64,000 bases of DNA from Ophthalmolycus amberensis (GCA_024529925.1 JAFEUB010001013.1:175001-239000); one strand, 5' to 3'; shown: positions 24,641 to 36,458, numbered from the stretch's first letter. The notes: generated by a model not told the origin, from the letters alone. Translations and numbers: made by a program.

Positions 24641-25333
24641 CAGTGGTTCTGAACCAGGGGTCGGGAGACCCCCAGGGGTCCATGAGACAGTTCCAGGGGG
24701 GGTTCCAGAAAATAATCCGGGAAATAGTTTATTTTCACAGCCTCATCAAGACACACAACAAACACAACCCCCACTGGCCAAGGAGGAAACCCCAAAGGAC
24801 AGATAAAATATCTCAAGTAGATTCACAATTTACATGTTAGATGTATCAGAAATAATAATGAGAAAAATTCCTGAAAATATTTTTCAGAAATATTTCAAAA
24901 CATTTTTTTTATATCTGTTTTACATCAAGAAATCAATTCTATAATAGAATGAAAAAAGGAAAGACGTCTATGTATCTACATATGTAAAACTCTATACAAG
25001 GTCAGATAAAGGGTTTTAAAGGGACAGTTCACCCTCTACTACCGTCTACTCATGGACGACATGTAAACATTAATGGCGTTGTCCTTGGCTGAGCCGTAAC
25101 GTTAGTATCGAGCACAGATGCATGTGTCCCTCTGCATGGCGGGGGGAGTTCGGTTTACAGAAACTACAGGGTCGGTCATATTTCTGCATCTTATGGAGTT
25201 GCGATGTTCTATACGCATATTAGAAAGTGTTACCAAAATCTGTTAAGATGGAGGTCCCTGAAGTGAAATCTTATCTGTGTTATCTTATGCGTATTTCGGG
25301 GCCCTTGACAAGAAAAAAGGTTGAGAACAGCTG
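24641..25333. mobile_element. 693-bp hAT-type non-autonomous element
   Basis: Left end cagtggttctgaacc and right end ggttgagaacagctg are inverted relative to each other. Flanking octamers gtttaagg (24633-24640) and gttaaagg (25334-25341) differ at one base, as an aged 8-bp hAT target duplication would. The interior begins with the gggtcgggagacccccaggg segment known from fish elements of this group. It also contains a ttttaaagggacagttcacc phrase (about 25013) that may mark a second, nested repeat. No transposase frame. Confidence 0.8.
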
Positions 25334-26334
25334 GTTAAAGGAATATTCCATCATCAGAAACAGACATAAAATGTGTGAAATACAAACACAACAGCAGTGT
25401 CCTTATAATACATTATTTTTAGTTGGTATTTTCAGCTGTTTATTGTGAATTGATGTATTTAAATTTCACTTAACTCGTCACTTGTCACACTTTGGGGCTC
25501 GGATGTCTCCCCCTCGCTGTTGATAAGAGACTCCGAGGCTGCAGTTTCCCTCGGGAGGCTGTCCCTCCGACTAAATGCACTCGAATGCGTGACACGTCGT
25601 CTCTACCACTTCAGAAGTCTCAACTAGGAGCTTACCAGGATGACTTGAAGGCAATATTAAACCGAGCAACATGAAAGAGATCAACTTTATGGAAAAAATG
25701 CTATATAAACTACCACTTGGCGCAGCACATTGCTCTTACTCAGGGCTGTGGAAACATACCATGTGTCATATCCGACACCGTGTTCTCCTCTCTTATTCTG
25801 ACCAGTCAAACTTAGACGACTCAAAAATGATCAAATAGGTTTCCTAAATCTACAGTTATTGTCGTTAGAACAACCCCTGAAGTTTGAAGGATCACGCAGC
25901 TGAAAGCCTCCGTGGCTCCATGTCAGCCCGCTGCCAAGCCACTGGAGTTGGCACCTTCACCTTTATACGGCCCCGGAAAACACGTCAATCAGGAAAATCA
26001 AGTCTGGGTGCTACTGAACATGGCTCCACAACACGTGGGAACATGCTGCACAAGCCTGTTTGGAGAGCTGTGATGGATATGTTGGGTTTGTTTTTTGCAG
26101 CGGCTAAAAATTTGAAAAACTACAGATCAAACTTTTGGGCCAAATTCAAGGTGAGCTTGAGTCTTGTGGGAAGGTTCCGTGTGATTTCTTGCAGGGATTT
26201 ATGTGGTGGGCATGGAGGACTCCCAGGTCAGTATTTTAGTATTTTAGGTGTGGCTCAAGGAAGACAATGTTTGTTTGTCTGTTCACCTCTTTGGCACAGA
26301 TTGAAGTATCTATACAAAACATTGGGTTGATTGC
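25334..26334. other. Non-coding stretch with one 148-codon frame of unknown meaning
   Basis: A plus-strand frame at 25884-26330 is long for non-repetitive DNA here, but its translation resembles no family I know and has no splice-supported neighbour. I do not call it a gene. Confidence 0.4.
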
Positions 26335-26530
26335 CATGACATTCATGGTACCTTGAGGGTGAATCCTAATTACTTTGGATCCCCTTACTTTATAGTGCTA
26401 CCAGCAGATTAAGTGAAATATCTCAACAACTGTTGGGTGGACTGCCATACAAATTAGGTTCAGATATACATGGTGTTCTTAAGCTTTGGTAAACCCATTA
26501 CTTCTCATCCACGCCACCATTAACTTAAAG
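26335..26530 (+). mobile_element. Fragment of a common fish retroposon-like repeat
   Basis: Phrases gagggtgaatcctaattact, tatctcaacaactgttgggt and tggactgccatacaaattag match a repeat widespread in teleosts in which 'atatctcaacaactattgga' and 'ttgccatgaaattt' recur. A reverse relative containing the gctttgagctaattgctaac part lies at 30236-30345. Confidence 0.55.
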
Positions 26531-27204
26531 GTTTACACTCTATTAAAAAAGAAACATTTTGTGGATATTTTACGGATAACGAATGCCAGTATTCAAAACC
26601 TCAATATATTTGAACAATGCAACTAGGCCTGTTATTAAATAGATAAATAAGCAAAGGATTCATTATTTCCAGACCAATTGTATCCCCTGCAGTGTGATGA
26701 ACACTTGGGGAAATGAATTGGTAAGCAATATAATTGAGCAGTAAATAATGTATAAATAATCCAGAACTAATAATTATTCCTTTTTATTTTCCTTCATGTC
26801 TCACCAGATGGAGAGTTGAGAGGGCCAAGTCTTCTGGTCATCTCAAGGGCCCCTCTCAGGGTTCTACATGAACGTTTTTAGTTGTTTTTTTACTTTCCCA
26901 GGCGGGCAACAATTTGTATAGGAGCAAGTAAAACTGGAGTGAGGTTAACAATGTGTGAGTGAGTCTCAACGTTCAGGTTTGGTAAAAAGGAGGGGCCCTA
27001 TTAGCTGCCATGCAAGCGAGATGCTGTTGGCTCTCGTCGTGGCACTACGCCGTCCTTTTTCAGAAGCTCGACGTGCCTTTGAAAAACAACCCTGTTTGTC
27101 CGTCTTGCTCTGAAAACTCGCGGCAAACAGCAGACGTTCTGCCCATATCCACTAACGCCTCCGACCTAAACTCCCGTTTCCGGGGTAATTGAAATGCTCG
27201 TTTG
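26531..27204. other. Non-coding stretch, nothing recognised
   Basis: No supported exon or repeat. Confidence 0.45.
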
Positions 27205-27310
27205 CGCTTCAGGTCGTAAATGGTAAATAGACTGTACTTGTATAGTGCTTTTCTAGTTTTCTGACCACTCCAAGCACTTTTCCTCTCTCCAAGTGTCCAG
27301 TACTGGTCTC
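27205..27310 (-). mobile_element. Dispersed fish repeat, reverse copy (family of 24010-24130)
   Basis: Starts aaatggtaaatagactgtac and continues ttgtatagtgcttttctagt and ctgaccactccaagcacttt, the reverse complement of the family's 3' end. Truncated after about 100 bases. Confidence 0.65.
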
Positions 27311-27456
27311 CGTTGACCCGACTCATGTAACTATCCCCTCCCTCAACAAACCTATAACTTGGGTTACCTCAGTGGGGACTCCTTACAGTGATTGACAGGC
27401 ACCTCTTGCCCTCTGTTCCACTGTGTTTAGAGACTGAAAGATTATCTACCAAGTGA

Positions 27457-27471
27457 CCCCCCCCCCCCCCC
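27457..27471. repeat. Poly-C run (15)
   Basis: Directly visible homopolymer; a second shorter C run follows at about 27508. Confidence 0.95.
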
Positions 27472-27568
27472 AATTGCTCTGAGTCTGGACCATGCCTTAT
27501 CCATCTGCCCCCCCCTCACAAATCAAACATACCAGTTGTGTGAGGGCACAAGCTCATGTGTATGTATG

Positions 27569-27615
27569 GTGTGTGTGTGTGTGTGTGTGTGCGTGCGTGT
27601 GCGTGTGTGTGCGCC
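27569..27615. repeat. (GT)n microsatellite with GC interruptions
   Basis: Directly visible GT run grading into gcgtgcgtgtgcgtgtgtgt. Confidence 0.95.
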
Positions 27616-27955
27616 TTTACCAAGTCCTTGTTGGCTTATAGCTTCCAAGAATGAGGCGAGGATAAGAGAGCGATGTGCTGCATATAGAATTCATGGGCTG
27701 GTTGTGGAGAAAATAATAAGGAGCGAGAGCTCTCGCAGACCTACTTCCTGCACTTCCAATACAGCTAAAACAGATCGCGTGCGTGAATATGGAGAGCCGA
27801 GTGTGTTAGCGCTAATGGCGCTCCGTTCGGATCTAACAGTGTAATCAGAGGCATGCCGAAGTAAATAACTCAGTGGGTGTTCGGGGCTGGCCGGCTGCCA
27901 CCGAGGTGCGAGATGATTTATACGACCCTCTGCGATGACACAGGGAGGGTAACAG
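27616..27955. promoter_or_regulatory. Candidate conserved non-coding block
   Basis: A repeat-free block with words such as gagaaaataataaggagcga, gttagcgctaatggcgctcc and gcgagatgatttatacgacc. Mixed composition with TAAT-like cores is typical of fish conserved elements. Inference only. Confidence 0.25.
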
Positions 27956-28844
27956 AGTGAGAGATCAAACCAACGGATGGATGGTGGGTGAGGTGATTGA
28001 AGAGCCAAGGCCAGAAGGACGGCCCAGTCCAATCTGTATACCAGGCAAATGCATGAATATAGAGAGAGACGGACGGGCGGATGAGTTGTGCGTTTGTGAC
28101 GGTAAACCAAACGTCCACAGCAAGTGGACAGCTGACGGAACAGTTGTCTCTTTAAAAGACATTCAGCTAAAGGGGCTCACACCTGCAGTTGTTCAGCACT
28201 CATTCATGACGGGGAAGGAGAGTGGATGAAAAGTTCAACGCGTAGCTGTTAGCTGACAAGTTAATATTCAACATGTGTTTCCTGATACAAACAGAGCGTA
28301 GTTTGCGGTAGGGATATTAATAACTAACCGTTTAACCTGTAAGTTAAACATTTAAAAGAAGTAATAGAAATTTAAAAAAAGGCTGAGCAAAACTCAGAGG
28401 AGCGGCTTGTCACTCAAAGGACAATAGTTGGTCCACCTAAAGTGAGCCTGAGCTGATGTTGGCTAACTCCGAGGCTAACCCCCTTCACTTTAATCAGCAG
28501 GTGATACCTTGTATTGGTATCAGTGCATTCCGAATATGTGCACTTACCCCAAATTGACTTATTTTTTAAATCCAAACAAAGTATATAGAATTTTCTCTGC
28601 ACATACGACTGGATCTCAGTAATATGTTTTTCTTGGAAACCATGATGCGTATCAGAACACCTGGAGGCGCCCCAGACATCTGGAACAATGGTAATGAATC
28701 TGCTTGGTTCTTTGCCGTCATTTTAAAGTTCAATTTAGATAAATGATGATAAACCCATTGGAGCAGTGTGGCACAAACTGTAAGTGGAAAATAATTTGGC
28801 TCCAAAAATGTTGTGTTGGGTTTAGAAGTACCCCATAAGACATT
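27956..28844. other. Non-coding stretch, nothing recognised
   Basis: Includes a short segment (about 28313-28345) related to 23250-23290. No gene supported. Confidence 0.45.
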
Positions 28845-29140
28845 ATGATGGACTTTTACTTGTACGGCTCTTTTCTGACTCAAAGCGCTTTAACATTACA
28901 TGTCATCATTCCCCCATTCACACCCATTCATACACTGATGACAGGGGGTACCATGCACGGTGCCTCCTGCCCATCGGGACTATCTAACATTCACACACAT
29001 GCATACAGCAGGCACAGCCTACGGGAGCAATTGGTGTCAAGTGTCTTGCTCAAGGACACATTGACATGGGCTAGCGTGGCTCCAACTGCCGATCCTCAGA
29101 GGACGACCTGCTCCACTACTGAGCCACAGTCGCCTACGAT
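28845..29140 (-). mobile_element. Dispersed fish repeat, reverse copy (fullest member here)
   Basis: Runs from gacttttacttgtacggctc and caaagcgctttaacattaca through cccattcacacccattcata to gtgtcttgctcaaggacaca and tccactactgagccacagtc. This is a very common teleost repeat layout, in reverse orientation. The frame at 28845-29174 follows this repeat and is not a gene. Confidence 0.7.
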
Positions 29141-29559
29141 ATCATCTGAAAAGGTATTGACCCTGAAAACTTAGGAAAATACACCAAATATGATGGATAG
29201 GAGCACATAGGCCTTCTGATATTAACACCATTTTACCCAGACTGCTTCTCTCAAAATGTCAAATTTTGTTCCACTAAATCAATGAAGGTATACCTTTAAT
29301 GTATGATACAGGAGGGTAGTAGGACCAATAACAACTATGACACATTACTATTGCAAATACTCCTGGGTTTGGCCCTTTTTGAGTTAGATCGACTGGACTA
29401 AAATATGGTAATATTTGTATTGAATTGTTTTCAGTCAGTCTGCTACATGTGTAAATCAGTGCTCTAGTTATGTTTCAATAATCGGTCCAGGGTGCATCCA
29501 CCAGGATAAATTCATCAGTACTTGGCATATGAAGTGATTTAAAGTGATTCTGATTTTGT
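29141..29559. other. Non-coding stretch, nothing recognised
   Basis: AT-rich, no supported feature. Confidence 0.5.
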
Positions 29560-29770
29560 TTACGACATCATTACGGGAGGAATTCGTTTCCTCGGTTTCC
29601 TCTACAGGGCCAAACAGGCCCGCAGCCAGGGCTTACTCATTATTTATGTCACACACATGATGTGGCCTTTTTGCATTTTCATTGCCAAAAGAGATTATTC
29701 GGCAGCCGCGTGACGGCTTCAAACATGTAAAGGTTGAGCACAACATGTGTAATAATAGTGTCAGTAAATT
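29560..29770. promoter_or_regulatory. Candidate conserved non-coding block
   Basis: Contains cagggcttactcattattta, ttttcattgccaaaagagat and gtgtaataatagtgtcagta within sequence free of repeats and stable coding frames. Composition and motif density look enhancer-like. Confidence 0.3.
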
Positions 29771-30235
29771 CATATATTGGCTGTACAGCAGGCCTCAGTG
29801 ATGTTCTGAGTATCTGACCATACCAACCTGTAGAAAATAAATTGGATGTTAAACTGGGAGAATAAACCAGTTATTCAATGTTACATAAAGGACAGTCAAG
29901 CAGTGTTAATGTGGTAATGAAATAACTAATAATAAAACAGATCAACAACAGATCAGAACATAATGCCGACCGGCCACAGGAAATGTTCAAGATGCAAGAG
30001 TTTAAGAGACAGATATTGATATCCAATAACCAACAGTTTGTCATGCCTCGACAGCTGGCGCATAACCAGAAGGATCCGGCTCTGAATGATGATCGCATGA
30101 TTAGTCCACCTCACTGCCAGAATATTTAAGCTCATAGGATAGCAGAGTATCAGAACTTTCCAATAAACAGTTAAATATTGGATTTTTGTTCCCGAGCATT
30201 AATTCACTTGTAATTTTTAATAAAACGGAACCAAA
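29771..30235. other. Non-coding stretch, nothing recognised
   Basis: AT-rich, no supported feature. Confidence 0.5.
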
Positions 30236-30345
30236 GAGGCAACCAGGACCAGATCTCAAAGGCATGCTAGCAGCTCTGTTATGCTGCACCGGCGATGCTT
30301 TGAGCTAATTGCTAACCTCGCGATGCTAACATGCTGCTTAGCAAG
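30236..30345 (-). mobile_element. Fragment of fish retroposon-like repeat, reverse
   Basis: gcatgctagcagctctgtta, gatgctttgagctaattgct and gatgctaacatgctgcttag match, in reverse, the part of the family of 26335-26530 that is rich in gctaacatgctaa words. Confidence 0.5.
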
Positions 30346-31397
30346 TGTAATGTGTATTACTATGTTGCACTACACACTACAGCCCAGGCTTATGGGAAAG
30401 TCATTCATTTTGCAGCTGTTTGGTCAGACAGAAGTCAATTGACCCGATGACGGCGCTAGATGGAGAGCATAAGGGTTGGGTTCGAGGTAGAACCCTCAAA
30501 AAATGTTCTCCTATTGGGACAAGCCAAAGAACCCTATATGGTTGTAGTCAGCACCTTTTATTTCTGAGTGTAGTTTCAGTTGTCTTGAAATTAATTATAC
30601 CTCCACCATATGGGTAGCGGATGAGAAAACCCGCATTTGGGTTGATTTGGAAAAGCACTGACAACCTATTTTGTTGTTTAATTATGAGGGGCTTGTTGCG
30701 ATGATTGCATACTTCCTTCCATCTGCTCTGAGATAAACCTGGAATGAAATAATCATACCCTTTTTGGATATAGAGGAAGAACAGACCGACCGGGAGCGCC
30801 ATGAACTTGTGTGTGTCAGTGCAGAGGCAGTTACTTCTAGCAGTCAACAGACGGCAGGATGTAGCTGGATCATTTGTACACAGCAGCATGCCCACACACA
30901 CTCACTCTCTCTCACACATACACACACACACACAGCAGGGGCCAGCTGAATACATCGGGAGCCTTCAGAGGACAGAAGGTTCCCCTGCTCTTCTGTGATT
31001 AATCGGGCTGATTGAGGCTGGAGCCAAAATGGAGGGTTGGCCAGTTTACAGCCCGCTAATGAGGTGATAATGGAGGGGTGGGCGGCGGGGTCCACCACCC
31101 AGCGAAATGGTGGTACCATCACGGGGAATGTTTTAGAGGCAGGCAGGCAGGGTGGTTTATTTCTCACTGGAATGGGTAGTTAAAGGTTGGAGGGAGTCGC
31201 GGAGCTGTTTCCATCTGCAACAGAATGGGTGGTTGTTTGGTGCCTCAAAGAGTGATTGCTGGGTTTGGAGTAAGAGGGATCATTAGCCTGTCACTAGTGA
31301 ATGTGATGCAACACTGTAACTACACTGTCGTTTGAGGGTTTATCAGAGTTTTAAAGATGCATGTTTTAGTTTCTTTGTGTGGTGTTGGACTTGAAGG
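30346..31397. other. Non-coding stretch with a CA array and an enhancer-like patch
   Basis: A (CA)n-rich segment lies at about 30895-30935. The patch 30960-31100 (gtgattaatcgggctgattg, agcccgctaatgaggtgata) is repeat-free and motif-rich, perhaps a small conserved element. No gene supported. Confidence 0.4.
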
Positions 31398-31652
31398 TAG
31401 GGCTGCTCCCTCTTGGGGGTAATTTTGGTAATTTTGGTCTTAGTCAACTACGATTTCTTCGGTTGATTAGTCATTTTATTATTATTATTCATGTTGTATT
31501 ATTTATTTGAAAGAAACTTGTGACCACATCTCTGGAAAACCCAAGATTAAAAGTAATACATTTGCATGGTTATTTGTGGAGAATTTAGTTGGACAGATTA
31601 GTCGACAAGAGTGTTAGTCGACTGAGAACATCTTTAGTCGTGGACAGCCCTA
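31398..31652. mobile_element. 255-bp hAT-type MITE with perfect 8-bp target duplication
   Basis: Ends read tagggctgctcc and ggacagcccta, inverted relative to each other with mismatches. The octamer cttgaagg occurs immediately on both sides (31390-31397 and 31653-31660), an exact hAT-length target duplication. The subterminal tagtcgac-type words (agtcaactacg, ttagtcgactgagaac) also mirror each other. No coding capacity. Confidence 0.88.
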
Positions 31653-31660
31653 CTTGAAGG

Positions 31661-32029
31661 AGGCTGTAGCTCAGGTGGAGCTGGTTGGTCGTTATTTGGC
31701 TCTTCTTGTCCACAAAGTGCTCTTGGGACACTGATCCCCAACATTGTTTCCCAGATGTAAGTTGGTTTGGGTAGAAGCATCTGTCACACGAATGTAACGT
31801 AAATGGTCGGCTCAGCCACGTCACAGAAAAATGTGCTTAGTTTGTTTTACTTTTATTTGACCAGGTTTTGAGATCTCCGTGAGTAACCATTGGTTCTGGA
31901 CACATGCAGTGTGTTTTCACTTCATGAAAGTTAATAGTTACATTTTTGGTTGGTTATAGATGTGTTTTTCAGCAGTAGGACGTACTTAGCTCCACTGGTG
32001 AAGGCCAAAAACCACGATTGCGACTCCAA
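31661..32029. other. Non-coding stretch, nothing recognised
   Basis: No supported feature. Confidence 0.5.
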
Positions 32030-32145
32030 GACAGCGACGGCTAAAAACAAGATGGATGCGGCCAAAATGCTGAACTCAAGGCTTCAAAATGGCAGTCCAC
32101 AAAACAACGATGACTACGTCCACTTCTTATATACAGTCTATAGTT
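32030..32145 (+). mobile_element. Family A dispersed element, 3' fragment
   Basis: Only the last third remains: gcggccaaaatgctgaactc, aaggcttcaaaatggcagtc, then gactacgtccacttcttata and tacagtct at the family's 3' end. Confidence 0.75.
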
Positions 32146-33356
32146 ACATGCGTTTAAGTAACTGTAAGGGTTACGGTTGGCTCTTTTCAGTGAACAGATT
32201 CCGTAAACATCATATTAAAGAGAAACCTGTTTTCTGTAGTCAGGGTCGTGGATTGGAGAAACCTGATTTCCCAAGTTCCTGGATAACACAGATTTCATGG
32301 CCTTGTGTACGTGTAACCAGGTCTCTGATTGGCTAGTTGGCATGCTCATGACTTCAGCCAGAGTAAGCATTGCAATAACAGAGACATCTGATCCCTGACC
32401 TGCTCCATGAATACCATGTAAGCAGACACAGGTACACATTCTCAGATGAACCTGCGTAACCCAGCTTCTTAAAGTTGTAATCCTTTTGATTTGGCGACAC
32501 TCGTGGTTACCGTGGTAACAGCAAGTGTAGTTTGAAAGTACAGCCGCCGCTCCTAGAGCAGCTACTGTCTCAGAAACCACACGAGCAACTAGGTGTATCA
32601 GTTTGTAGCAGCACAACAGTGTCTCATCATTTGCTATGAATTGAAGGTGGTTCATCTTTATATCCCCGTAAAACAATAAAAAGTGAACAGAATCATTGAC
32701 ACAATACTGCGGGCGTGGTGAAGATGAGGGAACTAGTTTCTGTTGTGACTCACAAAGTGAATTGAGGCCTCCCTTTCACAATGCGTTTGGTTTGTGAACA
32801 AAGTCTCAGTCAATCTGCCTCTGTTGCGTATGTCAACAGTAACTCCGCTGCAGTACCGACTTCAAAGATGCTCCTCTTATCGTCCTCAACAGACGGGAGA
32901 ACGTCCTCCCTGTGCGGCAGAGTGGGCTCTGTTTATTTACCTCCAACATATCCGTATTTGAAACATTTCTGTTTTCACTAAGAAAACAACCTCTCGGCAT
33001 CACTGTTTCTTTGGAGGGGACAACAAAGTAAATGACAGCCTCCGTCATGTGTGCAAGTCTCCTGTACGTTTGTGTTTTGGTGTAATAGATAAAACACATC
33101 ATCACACGGGTGAGTCAGGATGCGGATTCAAGTCGAGATGAAATGAAGAATGCGTTTTAACCCTTTTAGATCACATCCCCAGTCATATTATGCAACTATT
33201 TAACAATACAGACATTTTTATATTTCAAAATCCAATCATCTTCTCTTCCTATAAAACAAATTGGGACGTGTGCTTATGTAAGATAGTATATCATTTTCAA
33301 CCAATGATATCATGACATCCATCCATCAATCAATCTGCAACTTTTAGTGACAAGGG

Positions 33357-33359
<3 letters not shown>
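32146..33359. other. Non-coding stretch, possibly repeat-derived
   Basis: The segment 32215-32480 has a repetitive look (gagaaacctg occurs at 32220 and 32257; ccaggtctctgattggctag), and a 153-codon minus-strand frame crosses it, but I cannot assign a family or a protein. The rest shows nothing. Confidence 0.35.

Positions 33360-33390
<31 letters not shown>
33360..33390. repeat. (GT)n microsatellite
   Basis: Uninterrupted GT run, directly visible. Confidence 0.97.
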
Positions 33391-33392
<2 letters not shown>

Positions 33393-33449
33393 AGAAGCAA
33401 TTGACTTTCTTTTCACTGGGACTTTAAGGGGTTTATTCCCCTATCCACT

Positions 33450-33590
33450 TGGAAGCGGACCGAGACCCACCTGTTCAAGCGGTCTCGGTTTGGTTGTTTG
33501 GTCCACGACAGGGTTCGATTAACAGCTTTAACACCAGCTCAAATGAACCGTACTAGGCAGGCAAACGGACCTGAGTTTGGTCATTTTGTC
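33450..33590 (+). mobile_element. Fragment of a fish DNA-transposon-like repeat
   Basis: gaagcggaccgagacccacc, tgttcaagcggtctcggttt and ggtccacgacagggttcgat follow a layout I recognise from a dispersed teleost repeat with agcggaccgagac-type ends. The second end is not found. Confidence 0.45.
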
Positions 33591-33829
33591 TAAATAACTA
33601 ATTTGAATATGTTTCCATTATCACAAAGCATACCTCTAAGGGCTGTGCATATAATAAAAACAGCAATGAGCAACATTAGCAAAACATTCAATGTACAGAC
33701 GTAAGATAAACCACATACAAAACATTACAAACTGAAAACATTAGACGCACACAATACATGATAAAAAACAGCAGCAGCATCAGCAAAAGAAATACCAAAA
33801 ACATACACAATTGATAACGGTGATTTGTA

Positions 33830-34640
33830 TTCTAGGGCAGACTGAGGGAGGTCGGAGGCTGATGCAAAAAGATGTGTTTTGAGTTTACTTTTGAATGAGT
33901 CGACTGAGACAGCCTCTCGAATTTGGGTTGGAAGACGGTCCCAAAGAAGGGGGGTGGGGGGGGGGGGGCTTGATGAGAGATCCTGATACAACGGTTCAGA
34001 TAACAGCTTACCAATGTTACTCCTCATTTTTCTTTCCAGCAACACTTGTCAATTTCTGCTCGTTACATGCATACGGCCTGTTTTCTAAATTAACTTCCGT
34101 CTTCACTGTAAACTACTTAGTGAAAACAGATTGTGAAATACATACTTAGGTTCAGGCAACAACAGCACTTAGTTAGGTTTGCTGTTTGTTGGACCCATCT
34201 ACGTCCGATCCAACCCGCCCTGTGTGTGTTTCTGCAGTCTTTATGCTTCCTTGTTCATGTGGATTCAAAAGATTCAAAATCATTTCTTGGGATATCTACG
34301 AATAACGGCACATTAGTTTTGTAGGTAGCTATGAATGCTGGATGAGACCACCCTGTGAGAGAAGGCCCTTCCACCTATTGACGTATTTTATTGGAAAAAT
34401 CATGAGACATTTTGAGATCGAGAAGCCCCAGTGGGAACATGACGAGTGACTAGAGGTGATAAGTAGGATGGTGCAAGTCTATGTAATATTTCATGATTTA
34501 AAAGTTGGACCTTGAAGTGATCTAGCATGTGCAGGCAGCCAATGTAATACAACGAGAACAGGGGTGAGATACCATCAAATGTTTGAGTTTTGGTTAATAT
34601 CCTTATGATATATTTTTCATAATCAGGTGACTCTGTCTCC
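33830..34640 (-). pseudogene. Decayed L2/Rex1-like LINE, C-terminal reverse-transcriptase region
   Basis: Two minus-strand frames carry consecutive pieces of the C-terminal region of a non-LTR retrotransposon polyprotein. The upstream piece (34400-34660) contains ILHRLAPSYLSPLV, matching the family pattern KxLHxLAPxYLSxLL. The downstream piece (33725-34045) contains LWDRLPTQIREA and SFKSKLKTHLF, matching the closing WNSLPxxIR...FKxxLKTHLF of L2/Rex1/CR1-type elements. The two are out of frame and separated by about 350 bases of unrelated or decayed sequence, and a poly-G run (33956-33968) interrupts the second. The catalytic part of the reverse transcriptase is absent, so this is a 5'-truncated dead copy. 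The order and spacing of the motifs make the family assignment firm, while the exact clade is inference. Confidence 0.8.
33956..33968. repeat. Poly-G run (13)
   Basis: Directly visible homopolymer inside the LINE relic; probably younger than the insertion. Confidence 0.95.
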
Positions 34641-35337
34641 TCATCCTTATGTTTGTTCATAGTTTTATTGTAATATTTGCGTGGTATCCTTCTGAAGGTT
34701 CCAGTTAAAAGGTTATCTGAATCATATTATATCATTGCAACTTTTCTATGTCTCGGTACGAGTCTATTGGACTTGTTTGACTGGATTTATGCTGAATCAT
34801 ACTTTTGTTATACTGTTTATTATCAGTTACCTTATTTTTAGGCAGGCTAATTGTCTCTTTCCAGAGAAGGGGTATCTCTCTTTGAATTACCTCTCCCAAG
34901 GTGTCCTCCGTCTTTCTCCCCCCCTCATGAGCTAAGTGTCTTATTAAGGAGTAGTTTTCTGGTCTTCTTAGAAAGCTTAGAAAGCTTGGGCTGGAGGAGC
35001 CATTGATGTAATGTGCCTGTGAAGCACACTGAGACGCTGCATTTAGACCCCCACCCAGGGACACGCTGAACCCTGACAGCAGCTCTCTACTCCTTATAGG
35101 CCTTTTATATAGTTCTGACACATTCAATTGACAAACTTTAACATTGTTCTAAAACAATATATGAAACGTTTCCGTTACTGTTCGCTGTCGCAGCATTTAA
35201 AAAATAATATAGGCTGCTGATGGTCAGACAAAGTAAACATATTGGGACATTACTTTGGGTTTGGTACCAATAACTCCTAATAATTTCCATGATAGCTTTA
35301 GTTTTGACTGAGTGACGATGCTTTGCAATTTGTCATC
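34641..35337. other. Non-coding stretch, nothing recognised
   Basis: No supported feature. A short local duplication (cttagaaag, twice at about 34968-34986) is visible. Confidence 0.45.
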
Positions 35338-35791
35338 AGTGGAGGAAGAAATAGTCTTTAAATCAAGTAAAAGTAGTTAGAATGAACTCCACCTTTACCT
35401 GCTGCAACATTAATACATCAATAACTATAATCCAGTCGTATATATCATCCTGAAATGAGCCATTTCGCAAAACGAATACTGTTACTTTTGGTACTTTAAG
35501 CATATTTTGATGCTTAAACTTTTGTACTTTTCAAATTTTTGAATGTATTTCTACATTGGTGTTTTATTTTATTAAAATCTTCCACCACTGTTGTAAATAC
35601 TCATACAATAGGCTGTGTGTGTGTACAATCTGCAAAGTAACTGTAAAATAAATATTGTAGTACAAAAACAACAATATCTCCCGTTGCAATGTGAGGAGTA
35701 GCAGGAAATGGAAACACTCAAGTGAAGTACAAGTACCTCAAAATTGTACTGAAGTACAGTACTTGAGTAAATGTGTAGCTATATTCCACCA
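35338..35791 (-). mobile_element. Dispersed teleost repeat ('tactcaagtact' family), nearly complete
   Basis: Ends agtggaggaagaaatag and ctatattccaccata are inverted relative to each other. On the minus strand it reads acatttactcaagtactgta, then ttttgaggtacttgtacttc, a repeat common in fish DNA. No coding frame. It ends about 100 bases before the CpG-rich promoter region. A fragment in the other orientation is at 17030-17315. Confidence 0.7.
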
Positions 35792-36458
35792 TAGGTAATT
35801 CTTTTTCGTGATCATTAGGATATCATTGAATATTGTTGGCTGATCAACGGAAATAACCGATTATTATCAGTACTCGATGAAAGCACTAAAACACACGCGC
35901 ACATTAATATATATCCGCGTGCCAGGTGGAAACCCTCGGGGTCTCCAGCGCAGGTACAGGTCCGTGTCTCTCTCTCTCCTCTGCCTCACTGTTGCGGCTC
36001 GCGCCCTCTTGGTGACGCTCTGCTGACATCACTCTGATATTCCCCACTCAGCACGCCGCGCCAGACACACAGAGCTCACGCCTCCTCACTCGCACACACT
36101 CTGTCCCCGCTCCGCTCCGCTCCTTCTCTCCGTGGCCAAGACGCGCTGTCACGCGCAGAAACCAGCCGCGTAGGCTTACCTGTGCGCGCTACTACGGCCC
36201 GGTCCCTTCTTCTTCTTCCTGTCCAGTGAAAGGAGGACAGAGAGAGAAACTCAACGCGGTCCAGATTGCAGAGACACAGGACAGACACACGGGGAAGAGA
36301 AGCCGCAACTTGGCTGACTAGCCCGGGCGGTCTGAGCTGAACTCCCCAAGTTTCTCGCGCCGATCGGAGAAGGAATAACCCAGGAGCCAAGCTCGCCACC
36401 CCCCACAACGCAGCGCTGTAGTGGATATTTACGTCCACCTCGTCTCCCGCTTAGAAGA

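Noticed and set aside
25884..26330. 148-codon plus-strand frame
   Set aside because: No known family features. The coding-like length may be chance, and no flanking exon borders fit.
28845..29174. 109-codon plus-strand frame
   Set aside because: Coincides with a well-known type of dispersed fish repeat in reverse orientation.
32215..32676. 153-codon minus-strand frame
   Set aside because: No recognisable domain, no splice-supported neighbour, and part of it overlaps sequence that looks repeat-derived.
36076..36438. 120-codon minus-strand frame in the CpG-rich region
   Set aside because: Open because of high G+C; it lies antisense to the likely 5' UTR of the plus-strand exon.
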